Position numbers and translations under genes: made by a program. The notes beneath the pieces were generated by a model, which saw nothing but the letters and a program-made list of their open reading frames with translations, was not told the DNA's origin and did not search any database. From CAXBNB01 sp049115735 (GTDB taxonomy: Bacteria > Bacteroidota > Bacteroidia > Cytophagales > Cyclobacteriaceae), in the NCBI GenBank assembly GCA_049115735.1, contig JAGDZP010000025.1:9457-73456 (forward strand): 64,000 nt of DNA, in the 5' to 3' direction. Positions 1-8,268 of this stretch are shown here, piece after piece (within the stretch, counting starts at the first letter, position 1; each line of letters begins with the position of its first letter).

Positions 1-592
1 TCCATTTTCCAGAATAGAGAAAGAGATCTTCAAGACCAGGTTTGATCAAGTATTTTTCAGTCCTAATGATTTTGAAGTCATTGGTATTCAAAGCATCAGC
101 CAATACCCCATAAGGTGGCATTTGAGAAATGGAGTCTTTCATCATTCTAGGAAAATAATGATTAAGCCAGTAGCCATGCATTTGTTCAGGGGTTGATGTG
201 AAGATTACGACCTTACCTCTTTTCTGTAATATTCTATGTAGCTCTTTTAAGGCCTGTGACAAATCTTTCCAGTGATGAATGGTAAGGGTGCAGACAGCTC
301 CATCTATGGAACTGTCTTGAAGAGGAATGTTTTCTGCTCGACCCTCCAGCCATTTTATCTTACTTGATTTGTATTGCGCTTCACTCAACATTTTTGAGGA
401 AGGATCTATTCCAACCATCTGTATACCTTTCTGATTGAGGGCTATGGTATAGTTGCCTGTGCCACAGCCAAGATCTAAATAGTTTCCAGGTTTAATAGGA
501 GTTAAAAGCTCGAATAATCGTTGAGTTAGACAAGGGTCGGCCTTTCTTGATAAATTATAGCCAGTTCCAATTTCATCGTATTTTTCAGGCAT
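1..592 (-). CDS. Class I SAM-dependent methyltransferase, partial (C-terminus beyond the left edge)
   Basis: The reading frame is open from an ATG at 592 to the left edge, so the 3' end is missing. The start reads MPEKYDEIGTGYN, typical of the Methyltransf_11 group. Motif I, DLGCGTGNYT, is the glycine-rich SAM-binding loop, and GIDPSSKML follows with the acidic residue that binds the ribose. A motif IV-like stretch (DGAVCTLTIHH) and a post-motif (LHRILQKRGKVVIF) are also present. It probably methylates a small molecule, but the substrate cannot be read from the sequence. It is divergent from the transglutaminase-like gene on its right, with about 170 bases between them. The family is certain; the substrate is unknown. 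Confidence 0.85.
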   Translation of the reverse strand, partial: MPEKYDEIGTGYNLSRKADPCLTQRLFELLTPIKPGNYLDLGCGTGNYTIALNQKGIQMVGIDPSSKMLSEAQYKSSKIKWLEGRAENIPLQDSSIDGAVCTLTIHHWKDLSQALKELHRILQKRGKVVIFTSTPEQMHGYWLNHYFPRMMKDSISQMPPYGVLADALNTNDFKIIRTEKYLIKPGLEDLFLYSGKW

Positions 593-761
593 TGTCAGCT
601 CTGGTTTTGCATTCGAAGATACTAATTATTAAATCGCATAATAATTGTAGGAACCTTCAACGATTTTGAAAAACGAGCAGATTTTCAATGAAATTTTTGG
701 GATAGTAGGAGGTAATCCAAAATTAATTTAACTTGTTGTGAGCAGAGAAGGAAGTAGTCAT

Positions 762-1604
762 ATGAATAACAAAGAGCTGGTAGCGTTGGTGTCATTATTG
801 GAGGACGATGACAAAGAAATAATCAACCATGTGGAGGATAAGTTGATGTCTTTGGGGACGGATGTTATTCCAATACTCGAGAAGGAATGGATGAATAACA
901 GTCTAAATCCAGTTGTACGCAACAAAATTGAGGACATTATTCATACGCTGCAGTATAAGATTTTGCATCAAAAACTAGCCGATTGGAAGGAAGAAGGAGC
1001 GGAAGATTTATTGGAGGGTATGATGTTGATTGCCAATTACCAGTATCCGGATTTAAATCTGAAGTACCTCAAACGGAAGTTTGAGCAGTACTATTATGAA
1101 GCCTGGAAGGAGTTTAAGAACGATATGGATCCGATCCAGCAGGTGAAGGTGCTGAATGATGTCATGTTCAACAAGCTGAAGTTTCGACCAAACTCCAAAA
1201 ACTTTCATGCCCCGTCTAATAGCATGATCAATATTGTAATGGATTCGAAAAAGGGAAACCCACTGTCCCTGTGCGTGATTTACCTGATCATTGCGCAAAG
1301 ACTGAAAATGCCAGTTTACGGCGTAAACCTGCCGAACCTTTTCATTCTTACATATAAAACCGAAGACACCCAGTTTTATATCAATGTCTTCAATAATGGA
1401 TTGATATTTTCTACCGAGGATATAGACAACTATATCCAGCAATTGAACCTATCTAAGTCTGATATTTTTTATGAGCCATGTTCTCATGTGGCTATTGTTA
1501 CACGTTGCTTGAGAAACCTCATTGGCGCCTTTGACAAGCTCGGTGAATACAAAAAGTCGGATGACGTTAAGGAATTGCTGATGGTGATTGAGGAGAATGA
1601 ATAG
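762..1604 (+). CDS. Transglutaminase-like (SirB1-type) protein
   Basis: About 280 residues. The N-terminal 80 or so residues are helical and HEAT-like (paired helices with VIPILEKEW). The middle carries the SirB1/transglutaminase-core-2 signature GNPLSLCVIYLIIAQRL, then MPVYGVNLPN and a hydrophobic strand. The SirB1 family has a degenerate transglutaminase fold, and the usual Cys is replaced by Ser here as in relatives. The biochemical role is not established. A GTG at 738 would extend the protein by eight residues; ATG 762 is preferred because a purine-rich site (gagaaggaag) lies about 9 bases upstream and the extra residues look unlike the family. The C-terminus stops 3 bases short of the convergent redoxin gene. 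Confidence 0.82.
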   Translation: MNNKELVALVSLLEDDDKEIINHVEDKLMSLGTDVIPILEKEWMNNSLNPVVRNKIEDIIHTLQYKILHQKLADWKEEGAEDLLEGMMLIANYQYPDLNLKYLKRKFEQYYYEAWKEFKNDMDPIQQVKVLNDVMFNKLKFRPNSKNFHAPSNSMINIVMDSKKGNPLSLCVIYLIIAQRLKMPVYGVNLPNLFILTYKTEDTQFYINVFNNGLIFSTEDIDNYIQQLNLSKSDIFYEPCSHVAIVTRCLRNLIGAFDKLGEYKKSDDVKELLMVIEENE

Positions 1605-1607
1605 TCC

Positions 1608-2204
1608 TTACTCCGTTTTAATCCTGCACCCAGTAGGACGGAAAAAGGTGACTGGGGATACTTTGCCATTGGTTAAATTATTCAAGGCCAAATCTATGTA
1701 GCTCTTCTCAACAGCATCCGGCGATTGGGGGTTGTCGTCAATGGCCCCACGATAGACAACTGATAGTGCACCCTTTACTTCTGTCACCACAAAAGCTTCC
1801 GGCGTTTTTTCGGCTTTGAATATCGTTTTAGCAACAAGTTCTTTGTCGGCATAATATGGAATGTTAAAGCTACTTTCCTGAGCTTTTAACTTCATTTTTT
1901 CCACGGTTTCGTCTGTACTGAGCCTGGAATTGTTGGAATTGACCAGCATGAAAGAAATATCCTTCGACGAGTATTTCTCTGCCAAATCTTTGATTCTTTG
2001 TTCGTACAGCTTTGCGTAAGGGCAATAGTTGCTAGTAAAAATCACCACTATAGCTTTACTTTTCCTGAGGGAATAAAACGATGTGGCTTGATTGGAGACT
2101 ACATCAGTCAGTGTGAAGTCCGGTATGTTTTCGACTTTTTGTGCAAACGCAAAATCTAAGATCAGTAATAATGAAAAAGTCGATATAATTCGTCGAGAGG
2201 CCAC
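1608..2204 (-). CDS. Secreted redoxin / thioredoxin-fold protein
   Basis: 198 residues starting with GTG. A signal peptide (about residues 1-21, ending AFAQ) sends it to the periplasm. A thioredoxin-like fold follows, with FTSNYCPYAK: the CPxxK form typical of redoxin-domain proteins in this phylum, with one active-site Cys rather than CxxC. Further along are a cis-Pro-region segment (EKTPEAFVV) and the C-terminal PTGCRIK, whose Cys may be the resolving residue. These proteins are often annotated as thiol-disulfide or peroxide-reducing, but the reaction of this subgroup is not known for sure. No better ATG lies ahead of the hydrophobic core, so the GTG start is kept. Confidence 0.82.
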   Translation of the reverse strand: MASRRIISTFSLLLILDFAFAQKVENIPDFTLTDVVSNQATSFYSLRKSKAIVVIFTSNYCPYAKLYEQRIKDLAEKYSSKDISFMLVNSNNSRLSTDETVEKMKLKAQESSFNIPYYADKELVAKTIFKAEKTPEAFVVTEVKGALSVVYRGAIDDNPQSPDAVEKSYIDLALNNLTNGKVSPVTFFRPTGCRIKTE

Positions 2205-2277
2205 CTTGTTTACACATCTATTTTATCAAATTAATAATACTCAAATAATGTTAATTATTCAAGGAAATAGTCGCCAA

Positions 2278-2886
2278 TTACAGGTTGTAGGCCATGAAAT
2301 ACCCTTCTAGAAATTCAATCTTTAAATTGTATGTTTCAACCGTTTTGTTCTCATTTATTGATCCTGAGTAGAGGTTTGCATCGATTGGGACAATATTCAA
2401 TTGACATGAAAGGCTAAGGTTTTTTCTACCATGTATTTTGTAAAGAGCTTCTTTCATACACCAATATTGGCATAGCAATTCCAGATTCTCCTTTACATAC
2501 TCCTGCTCGTTTTCATTCAGAAACTTCCGCTTTATTCTGATCAACTGTTCCCTGGGAGTTTCGATATCTATGCCGCAGGGCTGTAGCTTATCGATCATAC
2601 AAACAATGTAGGGATAGGCGTGGGAGATAGAAATGTGTGCATTGCGGGCAATCAAGTGCGGTTTGTCATGCTCATCTTTTTCTATTCCATTGAATGGCAG
2701 TCCAATTTCCTCGCACAAACTTTTCATCAGGATGCGTGAAGCGTAAAATTCTGCTTGCTTGTTTGGGTGATAATTTTCCAGTTTGCTGGGGGCTGGCTGC
2801 CCATATAGCAACTTCAACTCATCCAGCGACTGTGATATTCTCGCATAACCATAACTGGCGTGTGATGATATGGTTTTAAAAGTCAC
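2278..2886 (-). CDS. 4'-phosphopantetheinyl transferase superfamily protein
   Basis: Sfp/HetI-type transferase that would move phosphopantetheine from CoA to carrier proteins. The key motifs are visible: CGIDIE (Mg-binding Asp/Glu), KFLNENEQ, and WCMKEALYKIHG, in which WxxKEAxxK is the family hallmark. The frame could start at 2958 inside pdxA, but the first 24 residues of that version look unlike the family. A GTG at 2886, 17 bases after the pdxA stop, gives MTFKTISSHASYGYA, which fits the usual N-terminus, so it is preferred. About 202 residues. It is probably co-transcribed behind pdxA. No polyketide or peptide synthetase lies nearby, so its carrier protein (possibly AcpP) is unknown. Confidence 0.85.
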   Translation of the reverse strand: MTFKTISSHASYGYARISQSLDELKLLYGQPAPSKLENYHPNKQAEFYASRILMKSLCEEIGLPFNGIEKDEHDKPHLIARNAHISISHAYPYIVCMIDKLQPCGIDIETPREQLIRIKRKFLNENEQEYVKENLELLCQYWCMKEALYKIHGRKNLSLSCQLNIVPIDANLYSGSINENKTVETYNLKIEFLEGYFMAYNL

Positions 2887-2902
2887 ATCCAAAAAAGTAT
2901 AC

Positions 2903-3931
2903 TTAGTCGTGAAACTCTTTTCTATAGTTGGCGATATCCATAGCCATGTATATGGCACGCCTCATTGAGTTTTCGTTGGCTTCATTTTTTCCTGCAATAG
3001 AATAGGCTGTGCCGTGATCTGGAGAAGTACGGACTATCGGTAAGCCTGCAGTAAAGTTTACCCCAGAATCAAAATCCAATGATTTAAATGGTATTAGTCC
3101 CTGGTCGTGGTACATCGCCAACACACCATCAAACTTGAGGTGTTGACCGGCACCAAAAAATCCATCTGCGGCATAAGGGCCCAGAATGATTTGTCCCTTT
3201 GATTTGTAGCTTTCTATTACCGGGCTTATGATTTCGTTTTCTTCCGAGCCAAGCAATCCATCCTCACCAGCATGGGGATTCAAACCCAATACGGCAATCT
3301 TGGGTTTTACTATGCCAAAATCCTTTTTCAAGGACTTTATCATCAAGTCCAATTTCACTTTTATTTTTTCTTCTGTGATATTCTCTGGTACATCCTTCAA
3401 AGGAACATGACCTGTAACCACACCCACTCTTATATTTTCACTTACCAAAAACATAAGGCTTTCTTTGCTACCCACAATGTCAGTCAGGTATTCGGTATGT
3501 CCGGGAAAATTAAAACTATCACTTTGTATATTGTGCTTGTTGATTGGTGCTGTCACTAGTGCATCGAGATGACCTGATGTCACATCCTTTGTGGCTTTTT
3601 CCAGTGATATTAAGGCGTACTTTCCGCCGGATTCTGTTTGTTCACCAGGGTTTAAGTCAGCCGTTTCTTCCCAGCAGTTTAACACATTCACTTTTTTGTG
3701 ATGTATGTTTTCCAGGCTTTTCACCTGGTTGAAGTTAAAGTTGTGCTTATCAAATGCCTTGCGGTAATAGGAAATAATTTTTGATGAGCCATAGATTACT
3801 GGTGTAACATGGTTTAATATTTTGTTGTTTTCGAGTGATTTAATAATCACTTCTGGCCCAATGCCATTTATATCTCCTATGGTAATGCCTATAACTGGTT
3901 TTACCTTCGATTTTTTAGGTTCGTTTTCCAT
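2903..3931 (-). CDS. pdxA: 4-hydroxythreonine-4-phosphate dehydrogenase
   Basis: Oxidises 4-phospho-hydroxy-L-threonine in the DXP-dependent pyridoxal phosphate pathway, in the cytoplasm. PdxA hallmarks are PVIGITIGDINGIGPEV at the N-terminus, GHTEYL, APINKH, NPHAGEDG and the metal/substrate region AMYHDQGLIPFK, followed by RTSPDHGTA. A TTG at 3964 would add 11 residues; ATG 3931 is chosen because a GGAAAG purine run lies about 6 bases upstream and the resulting 342 residues match the family length. It is divergent from rsmA across a region with a 20-base palindrome. In many bacteria pdxA and rsmA (ksgA) are neighbours; here they face away from each other. Confidence 0.95.
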   Translation of the reverse strand: MENEPKKSKVKPVIGITIGDINGIGPEVIIKSLENNKILNHVTPVIYGSSKIISYYRKAFDKHNFNFNQVKSLENIHHKKVNVLNCWEETADLNPGEQTESGGKYALISLEKATKDVTSGHLDALVTAPINKHNIQSDSFNFPGHTEYLTDIVGSKESLMFLVSENIRVGVVTGHVPLKDVPENITEEKIKVKLDLMIKSLKKDFGIVKPKIAVLGLNPHAGEDGLLGSEENEIISPVIESYKSKGQIILGPYAADGFFGAGQHLKFDGVLAMYHDQGLIPFKSLDFDSGVNFTAGLPIVRTSPDHGTAYSIAGKNEANENSMRRAIYMAMDIANYRKEFHD

Positions 3932-3969
3932 GTAGCTTTCCGCAAGTATTAGCTTTCTTTGCAACCATT

Positions 3970-3989
3970 CTTTTGTGCTGGCACAAAAG
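3970..3989. promoter_or_regulatory. 20-base palindrome between pdxA and rsmA
   Basis: Perfect inverted repeat CTTTTGTGC-TG-GCACAAAAG (two 9-base arms, 2-base centre) in the 108-base divergent intergenic region. The very short centre favours a protein-binding operator over a hairpin. The bound factor is unknown. Confidence 0.45.
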
Positions 3990-4039
3990 CTGGTTGGTTA
4001 ATGGCTTGCAATTTAATCCATTTTTGTAAAGTATAATAA

Positions 4040-4813
4040 ATGAACTACGTTAGACCAAAAAAGCATCTGGGACAGCATTTTTTACGAGATGTTAGCATTG
4101 CCGAGAGAATAGTTTCAAGCCTCAGTTTGGAAGGGGACAAAGAGAACGTTCTTGAAATAGGGCCAGGTACCGGAGTGCTATCAGATTTTTTGGTTGACAA
4201 GGCAATTGGAAGCCTGTTGTTGCTAGATGTAGATAGAGAATCGATTCAATTTCTTGAAAGAAAGTACGCGGATAAAGAGGTTGAAATAGCACATGCAGAT
4301 TTTTTAAAAATCAAAACTGATGACCTTTTTCATGGGGCTAAATATAAAATTATAGGCAACTTCCCATATAATATTTCATCTCAGATATTTTTCAAGGTAT
4401 TGGATGAGCGAGACAGGGTAGATGAAGTAGTCTGTATGATACAAAAGGAAGTAGCTGAAAGGATAGCTTCAGCGCATGGCAACAAATCCTATGGGATCTT
4501 GAGCATTTTCTTACAATCCTATTACGACATAGAATATTTATTCACTGTTGGGCCGGAAGTTTTCAACCCACCACCAAAAGTAAACTCTGCTGTAATTCGA
4601 TTGAAAAGAAACAATGTAAGTCAGCTGGATTGTGACGAAAAGCTCTTTAGAAGGGTTGTGAAGGAGGCTTTTCAAAAGCGTAGGAAAACGTTGCGCAATG
4701 CCCTAAAAGGTCTAAATTTGCCGGAAAATATTCGGGACCAGGACCTGATGAATAAGCGTGCAGAGCAGCTTACTATTCAGGATTTTGTAGGCCTATCAAA
4801 GCAACTCCAATGA
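4040..4813 (+). CDS. rsmA: 16S rRNA (adenine1518/1519-N6)-dimethyltransferase
   Basis: Dimethylates two adjacent adenines in helix 45 of 16S rRNA during small-subunit maturation. 257 residues, normal length. The N-terminus has the family signature VRPKKHLGQHFLRD. Motif I is EIGPGTGVLSDFL. The catalytic motif IV is NFPYNISSQIFF, and FNPPPKVNSAVIRL is the post-catalytic signature. The C-terminal helical domain (RRVVKEAFQKRRKTLRNAL) is intact. The stop codon overlaps the mgtE start (ATGA), so the two genes are translationally linked. Confidence 0.97.
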   Translation: MNYVRPKKHLGQHFLRDVSIAERIVSSLSLEGDKENVLEIGPGTGVLSDFLVDKAIGSLLLLDVDRESIQFLERKYADKEVEIAHADFLKIKTDDLFHGAKYKIIGNFPYNISSQIFFKVLDERDRVDEVVCMIQKEVAERIASAHGNKSYGILSIFLQSYYDIEYLFTVGPEVFNPPPKVNSAVIRLKRNNVSQLDCDEKLFRRVVKEAFQKRRKTLRNALKGLNLPENIRDQDLMNKRAEQLTIQDFVGLSKQLQ

Positions 4814-6174
4814 TTGAAAATCTACAATTCGAGCTTTCCAAGGAATACCTCGATCGCTTCAAGCAAGCGGTGGATGCCAGGGAGGATACGTTTATTCAGG
4901 AAAGCCTGGATGGTGTAAAACCTGCGGATATTTCGGATTTGTTGAGTGAATTTGATTCTGAGGAATCAAAATATGTTCTTGATCTGCTAAAGACGGAAGT
5001 CAGTGCTGAAATCATTAGCGAATTGGACGAAGATCTACGGGAGCAGTTCTTGGATCATTTTTCAGCGGATGAGATTTCCGATTATGTAGAGGTGCTACAT
5101 TCTGACGATGGTGCGGATATCCTCAACGACCTGGACATTCATGTTCGGGAAGAAGTAATTGCCTCGCTTGAGAATGAGGAAAAGTCAGCCAACCTGGTCG
5201 ACCTCTTAAGGTACGATGAGGATGTGGCGGGAGGTCTGATGGCCAAGGAGCTTGTTAAGGCCAACCTCAACTGGAATGTAAAGCAGTGTATTGCGGAGAT
5301 TAGGAAGCAGGCCAAGAATGTTCAAAGACTGTACTGGGTGTACGTGGTGGATGATGCAGATACTTTATTGGGGAAGGTTTCTTTGAAAAGTATCATCCTG
5401 GCCAAAGATGAAACTAAAATATCCAAGATTTACGAAGAGGATGTGGTGTCGGTGGAAACCTTCACTGAAGAAGAAGAAGTAGCCGTAATCATGCAAAAAT
5501 ATGATTTGGATGCGATACCTGTGGTTAATGTGAAAGGACGCCTGGTTGGGAAAATTACCTTTGACGACATCATGGATGTGATGTCTGAACAAGCCGAAGA
5601 GGATAGGCAATTGATGACTGGAATTTCATCAGATGTGGAAGAAGATGATAGTGTATGGATACTCTCCAAGGCACGTCTGCCGTGGCTTGTAATTGGATTG
5701 GTTGGTGGTTTGTTGGGCGCATGGTTTATCTCAAACTTCGACAAAGACATAGCTATTATTCCTGCCATGGCATTTTTCATTCCGTTGATTACGGCAACCG
5801 GCGGTAATGTCGGTATTCAATCCTCATCCATTGTAGTGCAGAGTTTGGCTAGCCCGAATGCATTCGAAGATTCAATGATGCAAAAGATGATCAAGGTACT
5901 GTTTGTGGCTATTGTGAATGGAATTATATTATCACTCATAGTTTTCGGTATAGTCATTTTCTCTACCTCAGACCAGACCATTGCGAGTACTGTATCAATC
6001 GCCCTTTTTAGTGTAGTGCTTCTGGCCTCTTTCATGGGAACCATCACCCCGCTAATCCTGGATAAATTTGGAATCAACCCTGCATTGGCTTCTGGGCCTT
6101 TCATCACTACGGCGAATGATTTACTTGGCTTGGGTGTATATTTTGCGGTAGCCCATGCTTTATACGGTCTCTAG
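4810..6174 (+). CDS. mgtE: Magnesium transporter MgtE
   Basis: Mg2+ channel of the inner membrane. 454 residues with standard order: acidic helical MgtE N domain (about 1-130), tandem CBS domains (about 135-255, with YDLDAIPVVNVKGRLVGKIT), a connecting helix, and five membrane segments (about 288-454). The pore region ATGGNVGIQSSSIVVQSLA and the late GPFITTANDLLGL motif, which supplies the conserved pore Asp, are intact. Its start overlaps the rsmA stop by 4 bases. In the family the N and CBS domains sense cytosolic Mg2+ and gate the channel, so regulation is likely post-translational. Confidence 0.96.
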   Translation: MIENLQFELSKEYLDRFKQAVDAREDTFIQESLDGVKPADISDLLSEFDSEESKYVLDLLKTEVSAEIISELDEDLREQFLDHFSADEISDYVEVLHSDDGADILNDLDIHVREEVIASLENEEKSANLVDLLRYDEDVAGGLMAKELVKANLNWNVKQCIAEIRKQAKNVQRLYWVYVVDDADTLLGKVSLKSIILAKDETKISKIYEEDVVSVETFTEEEEVAVIMQKYDLDAIPVVNVKGRLVGKITFDDIMDVMSEQAEEDRQLMTGISSDVEEDDSVWILSKARLPWLVIGLVGGLLGAWFISNFDKDIAIIPAMAFFIPLITATGGNVGIQSSSIVVQSLASPNAFEDSMMQKMIKVLFVAIVNGIILSLIVFGIVIFSTSDQTIASTVSIALFSVVLLASFMGTITPLILDKFGINPALASGPFITTANDLLGLGVYFAVAHALYGL

Positions 6175-6212
6175 GCCAAATCTACTATTCACTCAATCTA
6201 TTAGAAACACCA

Positions 6213-7151
6213 TTGGGAAAACATATAATACTGATCGTTGACAAGATGCATGAGAGCATCGTTCCGCTTTTGGAGGAGCAAGGGTTTGAAGTGCTTTACA
6301 AACCTATGTATGATAGACAAACCATTATTGAGCGTTTGCAGGATTGTACCGGATTGATCATCAGAAGTAAGAATACTGTTGATGCAGAGCTTCTGCAAAA
6401 GGCCGACAAGCTCAAATTTGTCGCCAGGGCGGGTGCAGGAATTGACCTGTTGGATGTAGAGGAATTAGAACGACGGTCGATACAAATAGTGAATGCTCCC
6501 GAGGGAAATAGGGACGCACTGGGAGAACACGCATTGGGTATGTTGCTTTCGCTTTCAAACAAAATCAACCTGGCTGACCAATCCGTAAGAAAAGGAATTT
6601 GGGATAGAGAGGGCCATAGGGGATTTGAAATCAAAGGAAAAACAGTAGGGGTAATAGGTTATGGTTTTATGGGGAGCGCATTTTCCGAAAAGTTATCTGG
6701 CTTGCATTGCAAGGTGTTGGCTTATGATAATGATAAGACTGGGTATTCTTCAACATTTGTTCAAGAATCGACGATGGAACAAATTTATGAGCAGACGGAT
6801 ATCTTAAGTTTTCATGTGCCATTGACGAAAGAAACCAGGGCAATGGCTGATGAGTCCTTTTTTCAAAGGTTTCGAAAGGATTTGATAGTGTTAAACACTT
6901 CCAGGGGAGAGGTATTAAGATTGGATCATTTGCTAAAATGTTTGAAGAATGGCAAAGTGAAAGCCGCTGGTTTGGATGTCTTGGAAAATGAGAAACTTCA
7001 GACCTTATCACCTTCAGAGAAGGCAACTTTTGATGAGTTGACTAAATCAGAAAAAGTGCTCTTAACACCCCATGTAGGTGGATGGACGGTAGAATCTTAC
7101 AGAAAAATTAATGAAGTTTTGGTGCAGAAAATCGCACAACTAGAATTTTGA
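6213..7151 (+). CDS. D-isomer-specific 2-hydroxyacid dehydrogenase (short-form 3-phosphoglycerate dehydrogenase-like)
   Basis: 312 residues, NAD-dependent. The Rossmann motif VIGYGFMGSAFSEKL is clear. Catalytic residues are the Arg of LNTSRGEV, the Glu of LDVLENEK, and the His of TPHVGGWT. There is no C-terminal ACT or intervening domain, so it corresponds to the short PGDH form; serine synthesis is plausible but other 2-hydroxyacids cannot be excluded. The start is TTG at 6213: the product MGKHIILIVDKMHES matches family N-termini and the only ATG nearby (6246) would cut off the first beta strand. It is 38 bases after mgtE, probably the same transcript. Confidence 0.85.
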   Translation: MGKHIILIVDKMHESIVPLLEEQGFEVLYKPMYDRQTIIERLQDCTGLIIRSKNTVDAELLQKADKLKFVARAGAGIDLLDVEELERRSIQIVNAPEGNRDALGEHALGMLLSLSNKINLADQSVRKGIWDREGHRGFEIKGKTVGVIGYGFMGSAFSEKLSGLHCKVLAYDNDKTGYSSTFVQESTMEQIYEQTDILSFHVPLTKETRAMADESFFQRFRKDLIVLNTSRGEVLRLDHLLKCLKNGKVKAAGLDVLENEKLQTLSPSEKATFDELTKSEKVLLTPHVGGWTVESYRKINEVLVQKIAQLEF

Positions 7152-7189
7152 AATCTTGGTATGATTTAATTCATTGTATCATTTATTAT

Positions 7190-7197
7190 TATATTTG
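7190..7197 (+). promoter_or_regulatory. Candidate -7 box of the greA promoter
   Basis: TATATTTG matches the Bacteroidota -7 consensus TAnnTTTG exactly. The -33 element is weak (TTTA about 21 bases upstream). A start of transcription near 7204 would put the hairpin at 7230-7260 in the greA leader. Confidence 0.5.
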
Positions 7198-7229
7198 CAG
7201 GACGAAAGAAATTTATTGAATTGATATGA

Positions 7230-7260
7230 AACGGTTTCAGACATGAAGCCGTTCTTTTTT
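7230..7260 (+). terminator. Intrinsic-terminator-like hairpin in the greA leader
   Basis: 9-bp stem (AACGGTTTC with GAAGCCGTT, one G-U pair), 6-base loop, then CTTTTTT. It lies 79 bases after the dehydrogenase stop and only 7 bases before the greA ribosome-binding site, downstream of the candidate greA -7 box. It may end the upstream transcript, act as a greA attenuator, or both. Confidence 0.7.
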
Positions 7261-7266
7261 ATTTAT

Positions 7267-7275
7267 AAAGGAGGT
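7267..7275 (+). promoter_or_regulatory. Strong Shine-Dalgarno site of greA
   Basis: AAAGGAGGT, 4 bases before the greA ATG at 7280. This is a near-perfect anti-SD match and stands out because most genes in this window have no recognisable SD. Confidence 0.75.
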
Positions 7276-7279
7276 AATT

Positions 7280-7753
7280 ATGGGAAATGTATCTTATTAC
7301 ACAGAAGAAGGCCTGAAAAAGCTGAAAGACGAATTGCACGAACTGAGGACCAAAGGACGAGCAGATATAGCCAAGCAGATTGCTGAGGCCCGTGACAAAG
7401 GTGACCTAAGTGAAAATGCAGAATATGATGCAGCCAAGGATGCTCAGGGGTTGTTGGAACTTAAGATCTCCAAGTTGGAGGTAGCGGTGGGTAACGCACG
7501 TGTGATGGACGAATCACAAATTGATACTTCCAAAGTATCTGTGCTGTCTAAAGTGAAGATCAAAAACAAGAAGAATGGAATGGAGGTTGCCTACACTTTG
7601 GTTTCAGAAGAAGAATCAGATCTCAAATCCGGAAAGATTTCTGTCAAGTCACCTATCGGCGAAGGCTTGCTAGGAAAGAAAAAGGGTGAGATAGCAGTTG
7701 TAAAAGCTCCTGCAGGAAATATAGAATTTGAGGTCCTGGACATTAGTATGTAG
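7280..7753 (+). CDS. greA: Transcription elongation factor GreA
   Basis: Binds the RNA polymerase secondary channel and stimulates cleavage of backtracked RNA. 157 residues, normal length. The N-terminal coiled coil carries DKGDLSENAEYDAAKD, whose acidic tip residues support Mg2+ in the polymerase active site. The C-terminal domain contains SPIGEGLLGKKKGE, the usual FKBP-like GreA/B signature. The start is fixed by a strong SD. The gene has its own candidate promoter and an intrinsic terminator on each side, so it appears to be transcribed alone, with possible attenuation in the leader. Confidence 0.97.
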   Translation: MGNVSYYTEEGLKKLKDELHELRTKGRADIAKQIAEARDKGDLSENAEYDAAKDAQGLLELKISKLEVAVGNARVMDESQIDTSKVSVLSKVKIKNKKNGMEVAYTLVSEEESDLKSGKISVKSPIGEGLLGKKKGEIAVVKAPAGNIEFEVLDISM

Positions 7754-7776
7754 TCCACAATCCAATCATGAATTTG

Positions 7777-7805
7777 AAGCGGTGGTAAATTCTACCGCTT
7801 TTTTT
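7777..7805 (+). terminator. Rho-independent terminator after greA
   Basis: Stem AAGCGGTGG / CTACCGCTT with 6-base loop, followed directly by TTTTT; 24 bases past the greA stop. Confidence 0.85.
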
Positions 7806-7865
7806 ATATCCAATAATCAATATGTTCGTACTTTTAGTTGAATTTATTGATAATCAAGAAATCCT

Positions 7866-8264
7866 ATGTCGAGCATTTTTACTAAAATAATTGAAAGAGA
7901 AATTCCAGGCCATATAGTATCTGAAAGTGATGATTTCATTGCTTTCTTAGATATTGAGCCTCTTGTTGAAGGCCATGTATTGGTAGTGCCAAAAAGAGAG
8001 GTGGATTATATTTTCGATCTGGATGACGAAACACTGTCTGGCTTGCATGTTTTTGCCAAAAAAGTGGCAAACGGAGTAGATAAGGCTATTCCCTGCCAAA
8101 GGGTGGGCGTGACTGTGATTGGGCTGGAGGTACCCCATGCTCATATCCATCTCATTCCTATGACTAGCATGAGAGATATGGATTTTAACGGGCCAAAAAT
8201 GAGCCCAGGCCAGGATGAGTTGGCAGCTACCGCCGAAAAAATCAGGGCAGCCATTGTTGACTGA
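7866..8264 (+). CDS. HIT family hydrolase
   Basis: 132 residues. Histidine-triad protein of the HINT/Fhit superfamily, which hydrolyses nucleotidyl phosphoramidates or dinucleoside polyphosphates. The catalytic triad motif is PHAHIHLIPM near residue 97. The N-terminus (FTKIIEREIPGHIVSESDDFIAFLDI) is the usual HIT beginning, and GHVLVVPKREV is the nucleotide-binding strand. The exact substrate is not predictable. The WD40 gene follows after 4 bases, so the two are probably co-transcribed. Confidence 0.93.
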   Translation: MSSIFTKIIEREIPGHIVSESDDFIAFLDIEPLVEGHVLVVPKREVDYIFDLDDETLSGLHVFAKKVANGVDKAIPCQRVGVTVIGLEVPHAHIHLIPMTSMRDMDFNGPKMSPGQDELAATAEKIRAAIVD

Positions 8265-8268
8265 TCTT

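Noticed and set aside
738..761. GTG start eight residues upstream of the transglutaminase-like gene
   Set aside because: ATG 762 has a better-spaced purine-rich site and the extra residues do not fit the family.
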